Position numbers and translations under genes: made by a program. A stretch of 17,044 nt of DNA from positions 1-17,044 of the forward strand of contig CAYVDH010000069.1 of assembly GCA_964450355.1 (NCBI GenBank), written 5' to 3'. Shown piece after piece: positions 1 through 7,140 of this stretch (position 1 is the first letter of the stretch; every line of letters starts with the position of its first letter). The notes beneath the pieces were generated by a model, which did no database searches, was not told the DNA's origin, and was given only the letters and a program-made list of their open reading frames with translations. Source of the stretch: CAYVDH01 sp964450355. GTDB lineage: Bacteria; Bacteroidota; Bacteroidia; NS11-12g; UBA955.

Positions 1-572
1 TGATTATTCACTCCGTAGATCCACATAAAACTATTGACTTGCGAACTAAAATTAAAACAAATTATTATATTGATAATGTAGAAGTTTGTGCCAAAAATAA
101 TTTATCAGATGCAATAGAATTAGGTCAGAAATGGTTAAATGAAAATTTAGGAGTAGAGTTTGATGATGTAATCGAATATAAGTTAACGGATGGAAATATT
201 AAAATTTGTAGTGAAGAACATTTTAAAACAATTAAGGAAAGTGATATATTATTAATTCATTATAATTCAATATTTAACGATGTTAAAGGAATTCAAGATA
301 AAATACTAAGACATAGAGCAATAATATTGACAAAAAATGATGAAATATTTGAAATCAAAACACAAAGTTTAAAAGAATTGGAAAAAAAATTTAATTTTCT
401 AAAAAAACATTCAGATAGGTCCGCATTTATTATTAATAAAGAATATTTTTCTTTAAGCAAAAAAAAGAAATTTAAATATTCAGAGATTAGTAAAAAAACA
501 TTAATAAATCTGTATTTTACATTACATATTAAAGAAATAAAAACAAATAACCCTTTTTCATTCTCTTTATAA
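1..572 (+). CDS. C-terminal part of an unrecognised protein, 5' end cut by the window edge
   Basis: The reading frame is open from base 3 to the TAA at 570-572 and has no stop before the window edge, so this is most likely the 3' part of a longer gene. A TTG at 39 could be called as a start, but the codons before it (encoding IIHSVDPHKTID) read on without a break. About 190 residues are visible. They are rich in Lys, Ile and Asn, with no signal peptide or membrane segment in view. The stretch DILLIHYNSIF looks like a buried beta strand, and a lysine-rich helical part follows (LKELEKKFNFLKKHSD). The protein ends NNPFSFSL and has no sorting domain. I do not recognise the family. The gene is even more AT-rich than its neighbours, with many A runs, which could reflect transfer or weak constraint. 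The next gene starts 73 bases downstream with no clear terminator between. Confidence 0.6.
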   Translation, partial: IIHSVDPHKTIDLRTKIKTNYYIDNVEVCAKNNLSDAIELGQKWLNENLGVEFDDVIEYKLTDGNIKICSEEHFKTIKESDILLIHYNSIFNDVKGIQDKILRHRAIILTKNDEIFEIKTQSLKELEKKFNFLKKHSDRSAFIINKEYFSLSKKKKFKYSEISKKTLINLYFTLHIKEIKTNNPFSFSL

Positions 573-645
573 TAGTGTTGTTCTTTATCAAACTTTAAAA
601 ATATTTTTTTGTATTCTCTTTGTAGTGTCATAATCAGACATACAA

Positions 646-2469
646 ATGGAAAAAACAAATTTAACCCTTAAAAAAGTAGTTGCAAAATTTGATTTTGCAA
701 ACTACAACTTGTCAAAACCATTAACTTTATTGGTTCTTTTTTACAGTATCCTAATTTCTGGATACTCTCAATTTAATTATCAGGCAGCTATAACAGATGT
801 TGATGGTAGTTCAATTTCAAATAATGTTGTAATAGTTAAATTTTCTCTAATTTATACCTCAAATGGCACAGAGGTATATGTAGAAAAACATACTACATTG
901 AGTAATGTGAATGGAATAATTAATTTAACCGTAGGTGAAGGTCAAAAACTTTCTGGAATTGAATTTTCAAAAGTTAATTATTTACTAGGTATATCATTAA
1001 AAACAGAGATTGATATAAACAATAGTGGAATATTCAAAGATTTAGGTACACAAATAATAAAAGCAGTACCAATTGCCACTAACTGTATTGATGAAAAACA
1101 AGAATTGATGATTTCGGGTAATAAATTATTTATTACGAACGGCAGCAAAGGTATTCCATATAGTTCAGTAGATTTACCAACATCTGGTGCTTCTAATATA
1201 ACAACTAATAATACTTTGAAAGGTGTTGGAAGTTCTACCAATCCACTTGGAATTAATACCTCAGGCGCTAGCAATGGGAATTTAGCATCGTACGATGCAT
1301 CCACAGGTGGACTTAAATGGGTAACTGCCCCAATTTCTCAAACGATTAGTTTTAATGGAAATACCATTAATTTAAGTTCAAATGGAGGTTCTATAATGCT
1401 TCCTTATGTAAAAACAGTTAATGCATCATCGCCTTTGCAAGCCAGTATAATGAGTAACAATTTGACTATTTCTATTCCTAAATGTGATGCTACAAATGAT
1501 GGATATTTATCTAGTACAGATTACAATAACTTTACAAATAATGGAATTAAATTTATTGATAACAATACTATCTCAAATATTACATTAAATCCTGGGGATT
1601 ATTTGAAACTAGGAGCGTTGACTCCAAATTCTAATATAAACATATTTAAACAACTGAAACTAGTTATAAATGGCGGTAGTATAACCGGAACAGGTAACCC
1701 TACTGTGTCATTTAGTAATTATAGCACCATAACTGGGGTATCTTTTACGGATTGTAAATTATCAGGTTACTTCTGTAACTTTATTGGCTGCACTTTCAAT
1801 AATGTTGATCTTAGCAGTACACAAAATGATTATTCCCAATGCATTTTCAGTAATATATCAAGCAATATGCCAGGGTTTTATAGCAATTGCCAAATTAGTT
1901 CAATAGCTGTTTCAGGAGGAAATGCTAGCTTTAACAATTGTCTAATCAATTCAGGTTCAAATAATTCTTTAGTTTGTAAATCGTTGTATATGTGTGAATT
2001 ACAAGGTACATTTACAGCCACTAAAATAGAGAGTTGTAATATTAATTCTTCTATTTTAAAACCTAATTTTCTTATCAATAACAAAATTTCTACAAGTTGG
2101 GTTGATGTGATTTCAACTCAATCAGATTTGGTAATAGAAGGAAATATATTTTCTAATGCAATGAGTGGAAAATCCGAACTGATAAATATTGATTATAGTG
2201 GTAGCTCCTATCGAAGTTTTAGAATACAAAACAACACCTTTACACATGGTAATACAAGCAATCTTAGTAGAAATATATATATATCAGGAACTCATAGTGG
2301 ATTTGTTGCAACACTCGCAATATCTGGCAATTCAGTGAGTTATTCAAGTAATTTTATTAGTAATAGTTCTAATGCAAAAATCGCTGTCAATTCTAACTCT
2401 CTTATTAATTGCAATTTGGGTATTAGTAATGGAGGCAACAATATTGTGCAAAATAATTCTACTTTTTAA
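646..2469 (+). CDS. Large secreted protein with tail-fibre-like N-terminal region and probable beta-helix C-terminal region
   Basis: A 607-residue exported protein. The N-terminus has about 25 polar residues, then a hydrophobic core (LTLLVLFYSILISGYS) with probable cleavage near residue 41. Residues 43-146 start FNYQAAITDVDG and end LGTQIIKAVPIA. This resembles the FNYQA...VPYA domain common in Bacteroidota surface proteins with tail-fibre parts. Residues 180-300 carry low-complexity strand motifs (LKGVGSSTNPLGI, and ATNDGYLSSTDYNNF, a phage tail-fibre-like motif). From about 300 to 607 there are short Asn/Ser-rich strands with recurring N-x-x motifs (IQNNTFTHGN, ISGNSVSY, VNSNSLINCN, IVQNNSTF), typical of a right-handed parallel beta helix. 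It has no YPNP domain, so it is not obvious T9SS cargo; the next gene, 5 bases on, does have one. The ATG at 646 is the only plausible start (TTG at 709 is the alternative). The domain calls are recognised by eye and the function is unknown; surface adhesion is an inference. Confidence 0.7.
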   Translation: MEKTNLTLKKVVAKFDFANYNLSKPLTLLVLFYSILISGYSQFNYQAAITDVDGSSISNNVVIVKFSLIYTSNGTEVYVEKHTTLSNVNGIINLTVGEGQKLSGIEFSKVNYLLGISLKTEIDINNSGIFKDLGTQIIKAVPIATNCIDEKQELMISGNKLFITNGSKGIPYSSVDLPTSGASNITTNNTLKGVGSSTNPLGINTSGASNGNLASYDASTGGLKWVTAPISQTISFNGNTINLSSNGGSIMLPYVKTVNASSPLQASIMSNNLTISIPKCDATNDGYLSSTDYNNFTNNGIKFIDNNTISNITLNPGDYLKLGALTPNSNINIFKQLKLVINGGSITGTGNPTVSFSNYSTITGVSFTDCKLSGYFCNFIGCTFNNVDLSSTQNDYSQCIFSNISSNMPGFYSNCQISSIAVSGGNASFNNCLINSGSNNSLVCKSLYMCELQGTFTATKIESCNINSSILKPNFLINNKISTSWVDVISTQSDLVIEGNIFSNAMSGKSELINIDYSGSSYRSFRIQNNTFTHGNTSNLSRNIYISGTHSGFVATLAISGNSVSYSSNFISNSSNAKIAVNSNSLINCNLGISNGGNNIVQNNSTF

Positions 2470-2474
2470 AAAAT

Positions 2475-2933
2475 ATGAAAAATCTAATAATAATTTTTTG
2501 CTTAATTATTATAAGCAATATAGCACAAAGTCAAGTGCTAATGGAAAGATCTGTATTTGCCTGTGTAGGGGGAATTAGCAATACTTTTTCCTATACAATA
2601 GGTCAGCCAATAATTGGATACTCAATTGATAGCTTTGGATGCAATATTGGGTTTCAGCATAATCTAAACATGAAAAATATCAGTGTAAATGACAATATTT
2701 TTGAAAATGAATTAAAAGTGTATCCCAATCCTGCAATTGCTAATCAAGACATACAAATTCATTCAAAAATTAAGGCTTCAACTTCTCTCAAAATATTTGA
2801 TTCAACTGGTAAACTATTGAGCTCTGAATCATTTTCTTCAGGTGTTCCTATATCATTTAAAGCGCCTGCATTGCCTGGAGTGTACTCAATTTTAGTTAAT
2901 AACTATTGTTATAGGTTGGTTGTTTTAAATTAA
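2475..2933 (+). CDS. Small secreted protein with T9SS type A sorting domain
   Basis: A 152-residue protein with a clear signal peptide (MKNLIIIFCLIIISNIAQS, cleavage near residue 19). Residues 25-61 form a short domain containing VGGISNTFSYTIGQP and ending GCNIGFQ. This SYTIGQP...GFQ pattern is common in small Bacteroidota CTD proteins. From residue 82 (VYPNPA) to the end is a type A CTD, with KIFDSTGKLL and LPGVYSILV as its typical strands. The CTD normally directs export through the T9SS, after which the domain is cut off and the protein is attached to the surface or released. It starts 5 bases after the stop of the large beta-helix gene and has no promoter motif of its own, so the two are almost certainly co-transcribed. 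A perfect hairpin follows at 2941. The role of the N-terminal domain is unknown; its constant pairing in this operon suggests it helps display or anchor its neighbour, which is inference. Confidence 0.8.
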   Translation: MKNLIIIFCLIIISNIAQSQVLMERSVFACVGGISNTFSYTIGQPIIGYSIDSFGCNIGFQHNLNMKNISVNDNIFENELKVYPNPAIANQDIQIHSKIKASTSLKIFDSTGKLLSSESFSSGVPISFKAPALPGVYSILVNNYCYRLVVLN

Positions 2934-2940
2934 ATTCAAG

Positions 2941-2974
2941 CATGCTTACTTTTTATTTTTAAAAAGTAAGCATG
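2941..2974 (+). terminator. Perfect 14-bp hairpin after the beta-helix/CTD operon
   Basis: CATGCTTACTTTTT (2941-2954) pairs perfectly with AAAAAGTAAGCATG (2961-2974) around a 6-base loop. It starts 7 bases after the stop codon at 2933. T-rich sequence follows from about 2984 rather than immediately, so this is either a terminator or an mRNA 3'-end stabiliser. Confidence 0.6.
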
Positions 2975-3015
2975 TACATTATTAGTGTTTTTTCCAAGTT
3001 ATAAATTTTATTTTC

Positions 3016-3022
3016 TATTTTG
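3016..3022 (+). promoter_or_regulatory. Near-consensus -7 promoter element
   Basis: TATTTTG is one base shorter than the Bacteroidota consensus TAnnTTTG. It ends 5 bases before the ATG at 3028. I see no clear TTG -33 element. It is supported mainly by matching the position of perfect elements elsewhere in the window. Confidence 0.45.
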
Positions 3023-3027
3023 CAACA

Positions 3028-3729
3028 ATGAAATCTAAAGTAATTTTAGTTGTTCTAATATTGAATTGTTTTGATTCATTTTCTCAAAAAAACAAAACTT
3101 CATTGGCGGCTTTTGATTTGTCGATATCTACTAATGCCGATTTCGCTTCTGCCGAAGCTTTTTCTTGGTACAGAATTCATCCCCTTGCTCTTAAAAATAA
3201 ATTCAGCTTAGGTTATGGTATTCGCTATACAGCCATGCAAAATAACCATCAAAAATTTGTAACGGCTCCTGCCAATGTCTCTGAAGGAAATTTTTTTAAA
3301 AAACAAAACGAAGCTAAACTCGATTCTTTTTTTGTTCCTAGCAGTGTCATTTTTTCTTTTAATGCCATGATTTATTTGCACTATCAAATCAATAAAAAAC
3401 TATCTGTAAGTTTTAATATTGATGCCATTGGATTTAGTTTTGGCAAAAAATTAAATGGAACTTTCGAGGCGTATTCATTGAACCAAACTCCAAGCAACCA
3501 AAATGCCAAAGTGACGCCATTCAATGCCTTGCTTACAGGTGATTACGATTGGGGCAGTTTGAATTCTGAATTCAGTGTCAATTACAAACTCAATGATAAA
3601 TGGGTAATAAGACCAGGGATAACTTTTTTGTTTGCCGAATACACCACCACAAACAAGTTAACATTTAACAACGATAGATTTAGAAAAAAAACATTGCTTC
3701 CTATGATTGGATTGAGTTATTGTTATTGA
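3028..3729 (+). CDS. Predicted outer-membrane beta-barrel protein
   Basis: A 233-residue protein with a signal peptide (MKSKVILVVLILNCFDSFS, cleavage before Gln20). The rest alternates polar and hydrophobic residues in amphipathic strands: NKFSLGYGIRYTAM, SSVIFSFNAMIYLHYQI, KLSVSFNIDAIGFSFG, SEFSVNYKL and KWVIRPGITFLFAEYT. It ends in the strand MIGLSYCY, whose terminal aromatic residue is typical of BAM-inserted outer-membrane proteins. The size fits an 8- to 10-stranded barrel. No plug, TonB box or CTD is visible. The ATG at 3028 gives a standard signal peptide and lies just after a -7-like element. The next gene encodes another barrel of similar size 27 bases downstream. No specific family or substrate is recognised; a small structural or pore-forming role in the outer membrane is an inference. 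Confidence 0.7.
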   Translation: MKSKVILVVLILNCFDSFSQKNKTSLAAFDLSISTNADFASAEAFSWYRIHPLALKNKFSLGYGIRYTAMQNNHQKFVTAPANVSEGNFFKKQNEAKLDSFFVPSSVIFSFNAMIYLHYQINKKLSVSFNIDAIGFSFGKKLNGTFEAYSLNQTPSNQNAKVTPFNALLTGDYDWGSLNSEFSVNYKLNDKWVIRPGITFLFAEYTTTNKLTFNNDRFRKKTLLPMIGLSYCY

Positions 3730-3743
3730 ACTTAAATTTTTTT

Positions 3744-3751
3744 TAAATTTG
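3744..3751 (+). promoter_or_regulatory. Consensus -7 promoter element
   Basis: TAAATTTG is a perfect match to TAnnTTTG and ends 5 bases before the ATG at 3757. TTG at 3720-3722 lies 21 bases upstream and could serve as a -33 element. Transcription would then begin at or next to the ATG. Confidence 0.6.
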
Positions 3752-3756
3752 TGAGA

Positions 3757-4377
3757 ATGAAATCAATAGTAATTGATAATCGTTTTATATTTAATTTAAA
3801 GTATATGGTTTATATCAGTCAAATTGCACTTGTAAAGTTAAAACAGTTAATGCCGTTTTTATTCATTTTCATGTTGATTGGTATAAAGGTCAATGCACAA
3901 AATAATAGCGTGTTGATTTCTAAAAACTTTCCGAATATCAAAACCTTATATGGCTTGTACAGTGTAGGATTGATTAAAGACAGTGTAAACAATAAAAAAT
4001 TATCCATAGGAGGTTTCCTTAATTTTGAATATTCACCAGATCCTAATAAAAATTGGTTTTCGGGAGCAACTCTAATAATGCCTTTCAAATTTCAATTTAA
4101 AAAGTTGTATTTATATACAGGAGCATGCATTGATTACAACATCGAAAAATATACTTTAAACAATCAATATACTTCAAATAAAATTGAACGAATAGGACCT
4201 GGATTGTACTTAGGTCTTGGTTATAACTTTTATAAAAAATTCAATATTTATACTGATTGTAATTTTACCTATTCATATCGAAAAGAAGTAAATTATACTA
4301 GTGTTAACATTGTGCCCAATAGATGGATATTCTATTCACAACGCTTTCTTAGTATCACTTTGTCATACAAATTTTAG
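3757..4377 (+). CDS. Predicted outer-membrane beta-barrel protein with a long N-terminus
   Basis: 206 residues from the ATG at 3757. The signal-peptide core (MPFLFIFMLIGIKVNA, cleavage near residue 47) begins unusually deep, after 31 extra residues. The ATG at 3805 or, best for a standard signal peptide, the ATG at 3850 may be the true start. I kept 3757 because it sits 5 bases after a perfect -7 element, as other unit-first ATGs do here. The mature part is built of amphipathic strands (LSIGGFLNFEYSPD, NWFSGATLIMPFKFQF, KLYLYTGACIDYN, GLYLGLGYNFYKK, NIYTDCNFTYSYR). It ends RFLSITLSYKF, with the terminal Phe typical of outer-membrane barrels. There is no CTD and no recognised family. It follows another small barrel gene by 27 bases and may act with it, but each gene appears to have its own promoter. 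Confidence 0.65.
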   Translation: MKSIVIDNRFIFNLKYMVYISQIALVKLKQLMPFLFIFMLIGIKVNAQNNSVLISKNFPNIKTLYGLYSVGLIKDSVNNKKLSIGGFLNFEYSPDPNKNWFSGATLIMPFKFQFKKLYLYTGACIDYNIEKYTLNNQYTSNKIERIGPGLYLGLGYNFYKKFNIYTDCNFTYSYRKEVNYTSVNIVPNRWIFYSQRFLSITLSYKF

Positions 4378-4451
4378 TTTTGAATTAGACTGTATATATA
4401 TGTTTTTACATTGCACTTTCATGCTTTTTTTTGTTTGATGTATGTTCTACT

Positions 4452-4484
4452 AGCCATTAATAAACAATATCAGCCATTAATAAA
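4452..4484 (+). repeat. Two direct copies of a 13-bp sequence, 20 bp apart
   Basis: AGCCATTAATAAA occurs at 4452-4464 and again, exactly, at 4472-4484. The 20-bp period is about two helical turns, so a protein binding both would lie on one face of the DNA. The repeats lie 42-74 bases before the ATG at 4526, upstream of its -7 element, which suits an activator or repressor site. Confidence 0.6.
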
Positions 4485-4490
4485 AAAATA

Positions 4491-4506
4491 AACTTTTTAA
4501 AAAGTT
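4491..4506. promoter_or_regulatory. Perfect 16-bp palindrome, possible operator
   Basis: AACTTTTTAAAAAGTT is a perfect palindrome ending 7 bases before the -7 element at 4514. It covers the region where a -33 element would lie. A dimeric regulator bound here would block or replace -33 contacts. It is A/T-only apart from one C/G pair, so chance is possible. Confidence 0.4.
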
Positions 4507-4513
4507 CGTGTTA

Positions 4514-4521
4514 TACGTTTG
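4514..4521 (+). promoter_or_regulatory. Consensus -7 promoter element
   Basis: TACGTTTG is a perfect match to TAnnTTTG. It ends 4 bases before the ATG at 4526. It also argues against the in-frame GTG at 4508, which would put the promoter inside the gene. Confidence 0.65.
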
Positions 4522-4525
4522 TGAC

Positions 4526-6517
4526 ATGAAAACAAAAAAATACTTATTGATTTTAATCTGTTCAATAAACGCATTATCAGCTCAAAGAATGATTAAAAAT
4601 GTGGACCCAAAAAATTCTTATGAACACATCAAATTTGTAACTGCAAATTCTGATTACATTTTCTTTACAGCCAATGATAGTACCCATGGTGAAGAACTAT
4701 GGAGGTCTGCTGCTTATGAAGGTAACACCGTATTATTAAAAGACATTAACCCGGGCATAAACAGTGCTTGGAATGATTTTGGAGGAAGAGAATTTATTGT
4801 ATTTAATAATAAGTTAATTTTCAATGCGAATGATGGCACAAGTGGTGATGAACTTTGGATTAGCGATGGATCAAGCAATGGCACTTTAGTTTTAAAAGAC
4901 ATTAATGCTGGAGCAAGCAGTAGCACACCTCGTAATTTTTTTATTTTTGGAAACGCAGTTTACTTTTCTGCTTTATCTGCTGTAGGTATTGAGTTATGGA
5001 AAACTGATGGCACTGAATCGGGAACTGTTTTAGTCAAAAATATCAACCAAAAAACAGGAAGCATTAGTACTATCAGCTCTAACCCTAGATTTTTTACTAA
5101 ATACAACAATCAATTGTTTTTCAAAGCAGAAGATGGCATCACTGGTTCTCAAATTTGGAAAACTGATGGAACAGATGCTGGTACAATCAGAGTAAGCAAT
5201 GGCAATCAAGGCAATGCAAATGGTTTGTCTATTCAGGATTTAACTGCTGGAGGAAGTTATATGTACTTTACAGGAAATGATGGAAATGGTGATTTGGAAT
5301 TGTATAAAAGTGATGGTACAGAAGCTGGAACTATTTTAGTTAAAAATATCCATGCTACTGGTTCATCTCGCCCATCTATTTTTTACAATTTCAAAGGAAA
5401 AATATTTTTTAAAGCCAATGATGGTGTCAATGGAGAAGAATTGTGGATGAGTGATGGTACGGATGCAGGAACGGTGATGGTTAAAGATATAAATGCGGGG
5501 AGTGGTCATAGTCTTTCATTACACTACTCTTATGGTTACTACAAAGGCGAATTGTATTTCACAGCAAGAGGAACAAGCGAAAATGCTGAGATATGGAAAA
5601 CAGATGGAACAAGCACAGGTACTATCAAAGTAAGTGCTTTAAATGCTCAAGGAAATTCAAATCCTAGTGGTTATTTTGTACATGCTAATACGTTGTATTT
5701 TATAGCAATTTATGGAGCAGATGGAAGTAATGCTTACGAATTATTTAAAACTGATGGAACATCTAATGGCACACAACTGGTGTATAACATCAATAAACAG
5801 GCCAATGGAAATGCAGGAGTTCAATTTTTAACGGCATTTGAAGACAAACTTATTTTTGCTGCTAGAGAGCAACAATACGGACATGAATTATGGGTGATTG
5901 ACCAAGTCCTTACCGAGAGTGAAATTCAAGAATCTGTTTGTGATTCATTGAGATTAAACAATAAAACCTATAAAGTTTCAGGAACTTATTTACAATACTC
6001 AACCAATTACAAAGGTTATGATAGCCTTATTACTCTTACTCTGTTTGTGTATGGCAATCCACCCATTACCAGAGTAAATGATACGTTATTAACTTGGTCT
6101 AATGCATCTACCTATCAATGGCAATTAAATGGACAAGATATTGCAGGGGCAAACATGTTTAAATACAAACCAACAGAGAATGGTAATTATACGGTAAGAG
6201 TTACATTCTTAATTAAAAAAGGAGTAACATGTAATAAAACATCGGATGCATTTAATTTGCAAAATGTTGGTTTGATTGATTTATCTAATGAGTTAAACAT
6301 ACAAGTTTACCCTAATCCAGCCAATAATGAAATACATATTGTAGCTAATGAAGATGTAAACATTAAGCAGCTAATTTTGATGGATATGAATGGAAAAATG
6401 TTACAACATCAAATGGACTCAAATACAATGAATATAGAAAATATAGCTTCGGGATTGTATCAATTAATTTTGACTACAAATAAAGGAATTAAAACAATAA
6501 AAATTATTAAACTTTAA
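4526..6517 (+). CDS. Secreted ELWxxDGT-repeat protein with T9SS type A sorting domain
   Basis: 663 residues from the ATG at 4526. This start gives a textbook signal peptide (MKTKKYLLILICSINALSA, cleavage before Gln20); an upstream in-frame GTG at 4508 would put the -7 element inside the gene. Residues 55-460 hold nine units spaced 47-53 residues, centred on ELW or a variant (near 57, 109, 156, 210, 258, 305, 355, 405 and 454). Typical units read ELWKTDGTESGTVLVKNIN. The first (ELWRSAAYEGNT) and last (ELWVIDQV) are degenerate, as expected where a closed beta-propeller begins and ends. Next come a CDSLRLNNKTYKVSGTY unit, related to the CDS...GxTYxxSGxY repeats of Bacteroidota surface proteins, and an Ig-like segment (STYQWQLNGQDIAGA). 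The type A CTD starts at YPNPANN near 595. It is probably exported by the T9SS and surface-bound; its ligand or activity is unknown. It is co-transcribed with the lipoprotein gene 4 bases downstream. Confidence 0.88.
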   Translation: MKTKKYLLILICSINALSAQRMIKNVDPKNSYEHIKFVTANSDYIFFTANDSTHGEELWRSAAYEGNTVLLKDINPGINSAWNDFGGREFIVFNNKLIFNANDGTSGDELWISDGSSNGTLVLKDINAGASSSTPRNFFIFGNAVYFSALSAVGIELWKTDGTESGTVLVKNINQKTGSISTISSNPRFFTKYNNQLFFKAEDGITGSQIWKTDGTDAGTIRVSNGNQGNANGLSIQDLTAGGSYMYFTGNDGNGDLELYKSDGTEAGTILVKNIHATGSSRPSIFYNFKGKIFFKANDGVNGEELWMSDGTDAGTVMVKDINAGSGHSLSLHYSYGYYKGELYFTARGTSENAEIWKTDGTSTGTIKVSALNAQGNSNPSGYFVHANTLYFIAIYGADGSNAYELFKTDGTSNGTQLVYNINKQANGNAGVQFLTAFEDKLIFAAREQQYGHELWVIDQVLTESEIQESVCDSLRLNNKTYKVSGTYLQYSTNYKGYDSLITLTLFVYGNPPITRVNDTLLTWSNASTYQWQLNGQDIAGANMFKYKPTENGNYTVRVTFLIKKGVTCNKTSDAFNLQNVGLIDLSNELNIQVYPNPANNEIHIVANEDVNIKQLILMDMNGKMLQHQMDSNTMNIENIASGLYQLILTTNKGIKTIKIIKL

Positions 6518-6521
6518 AGAC

Positions 6522-7058
6522 ATGAATAATTCATTATTAGCAGCAATTTGCATTTCAGTATTAAGCATTATTTCATGCAAAAAAATCAGTCAGATTGAGA
6601 AAAAAGTCAATGGTGGAAGTTTTGTAATAACCATAGATCCATCAGATTCTGGAGATTTTAAAATAGAATCAACCCAAAAGAATAATTTTAAATCAGAACT
6701 CGAAAAAGCTGGGATAAGTTTAAATAAAATTAAATCAATAAAAGCAGTGATTGATTCAATTATCATCATCAATAATGACTTGCCAGAACTTAATTTTAGC
6801 CATTTTTCTAACATCAAATTAGATGTAGTAGCCATAGGATTTGATCGAAGGGTTTTAAGTAAAATTGATAAATTCGAGAATGGAAGTATAAAGTACATTC
6901 CTGAAGCCATCAAAACTGAAAACATCAGTGATTTGGTTAAAAGTGGAAGCGATTTAACATTCAATTTAAGTGGTCATAAAAAATTAAAAACTCCTTTAAA
7001 AAAGGACATGAAATACTGTGTAAGTTTTTATGTTTCTTTATCTGAAGATAATAAATGA
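6522..7058 (+). CDS. Small lipoprotein of unknown function
   Basis: A 178-residue protein with a lipoprotein signal peptide: hydrophobic core AAICISVLSIIS and a lipobox-like IISC with the lipidated Cys at 19. The residues after it (KKISQIEKK) are basic, without the acidic stretch that often sends Bacteroidota lipoproteins to the cell surface, so the periplasmic face of the outer membrane is likelier. The mature part looks like an alpha/beta or beta-sandwich domain with strands SIKAVIDSIIIIN, NIKLDVVAIGF, SDLTFNLSG and KYCVSFYVSL. I do not recognise a family. The gene starts 4 bases after the stop of the ELWxxDGT gene with no -7 element of its own, so the two form an operon. A strong hairpin follows at 7091. 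A role with the upstream secreted protein is an inference from position only. Confidence 0.7.
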   Translation: MNNSLLAAICISVLSIISCKKISQIEKKVNGGSFVITIDPSDSGDFKIESTQKNNFKSELEKAGISLNKIKSIKAVIDSIIIINNDLPELNFSHFSNIKLDVVAIGFDRRVLSKIDKFENGSIKYIPEAIKTENISDLVKSGSDLTFNLSGHKKLKTPLKKDMKYCVSFYVSLSEDNK

Positions 7059-7090
7059 TTTTTTACTATTAATACAAACTACATGAACAC

Positions 7091-7127
7091 AATCAAAAAC
7101 CACCTCATCATTAGGTGGTTTTTGATT
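7091..7127. terminator. Bidirectional hairpin terminator between convergent genes
   Basis: AATCAAAAACCACCT (7091-7105) pairs perfectly with AGGTGGTTTTTGATT (7113-7127) around a 7-base loop. It sits between the plus-strand lipoprotein gene ending at 7058 and the minus-strand MuiA-type gene ending at 7141. The T run within each 3' arm lets it work in both directions. Confidence 0.75.
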
Positions 7128-7140
7128 CAACTTGCTTTAA

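Noticed and set aside
615..622. TCTCTTTG as a promoter for the beta-helix operon
   Set aside because: It has one mismatch and lies 23 bases before the ATG, unlike the other elements, so the support is too thin to annotate.
1189..1275. TSGASN occurring twice in the beta-helix protein as an internal repeat
   Set aside because: Only six residues in a Ser/Asn/Gly-rich region. The flanking sequences do not align into a repeat unit.
4508..4525. GTG start at 4508 for the ELWxxDGT gene
   Set aside because: It would add six residues before a perfect signal peptide and place the -7 element inside the coding region.
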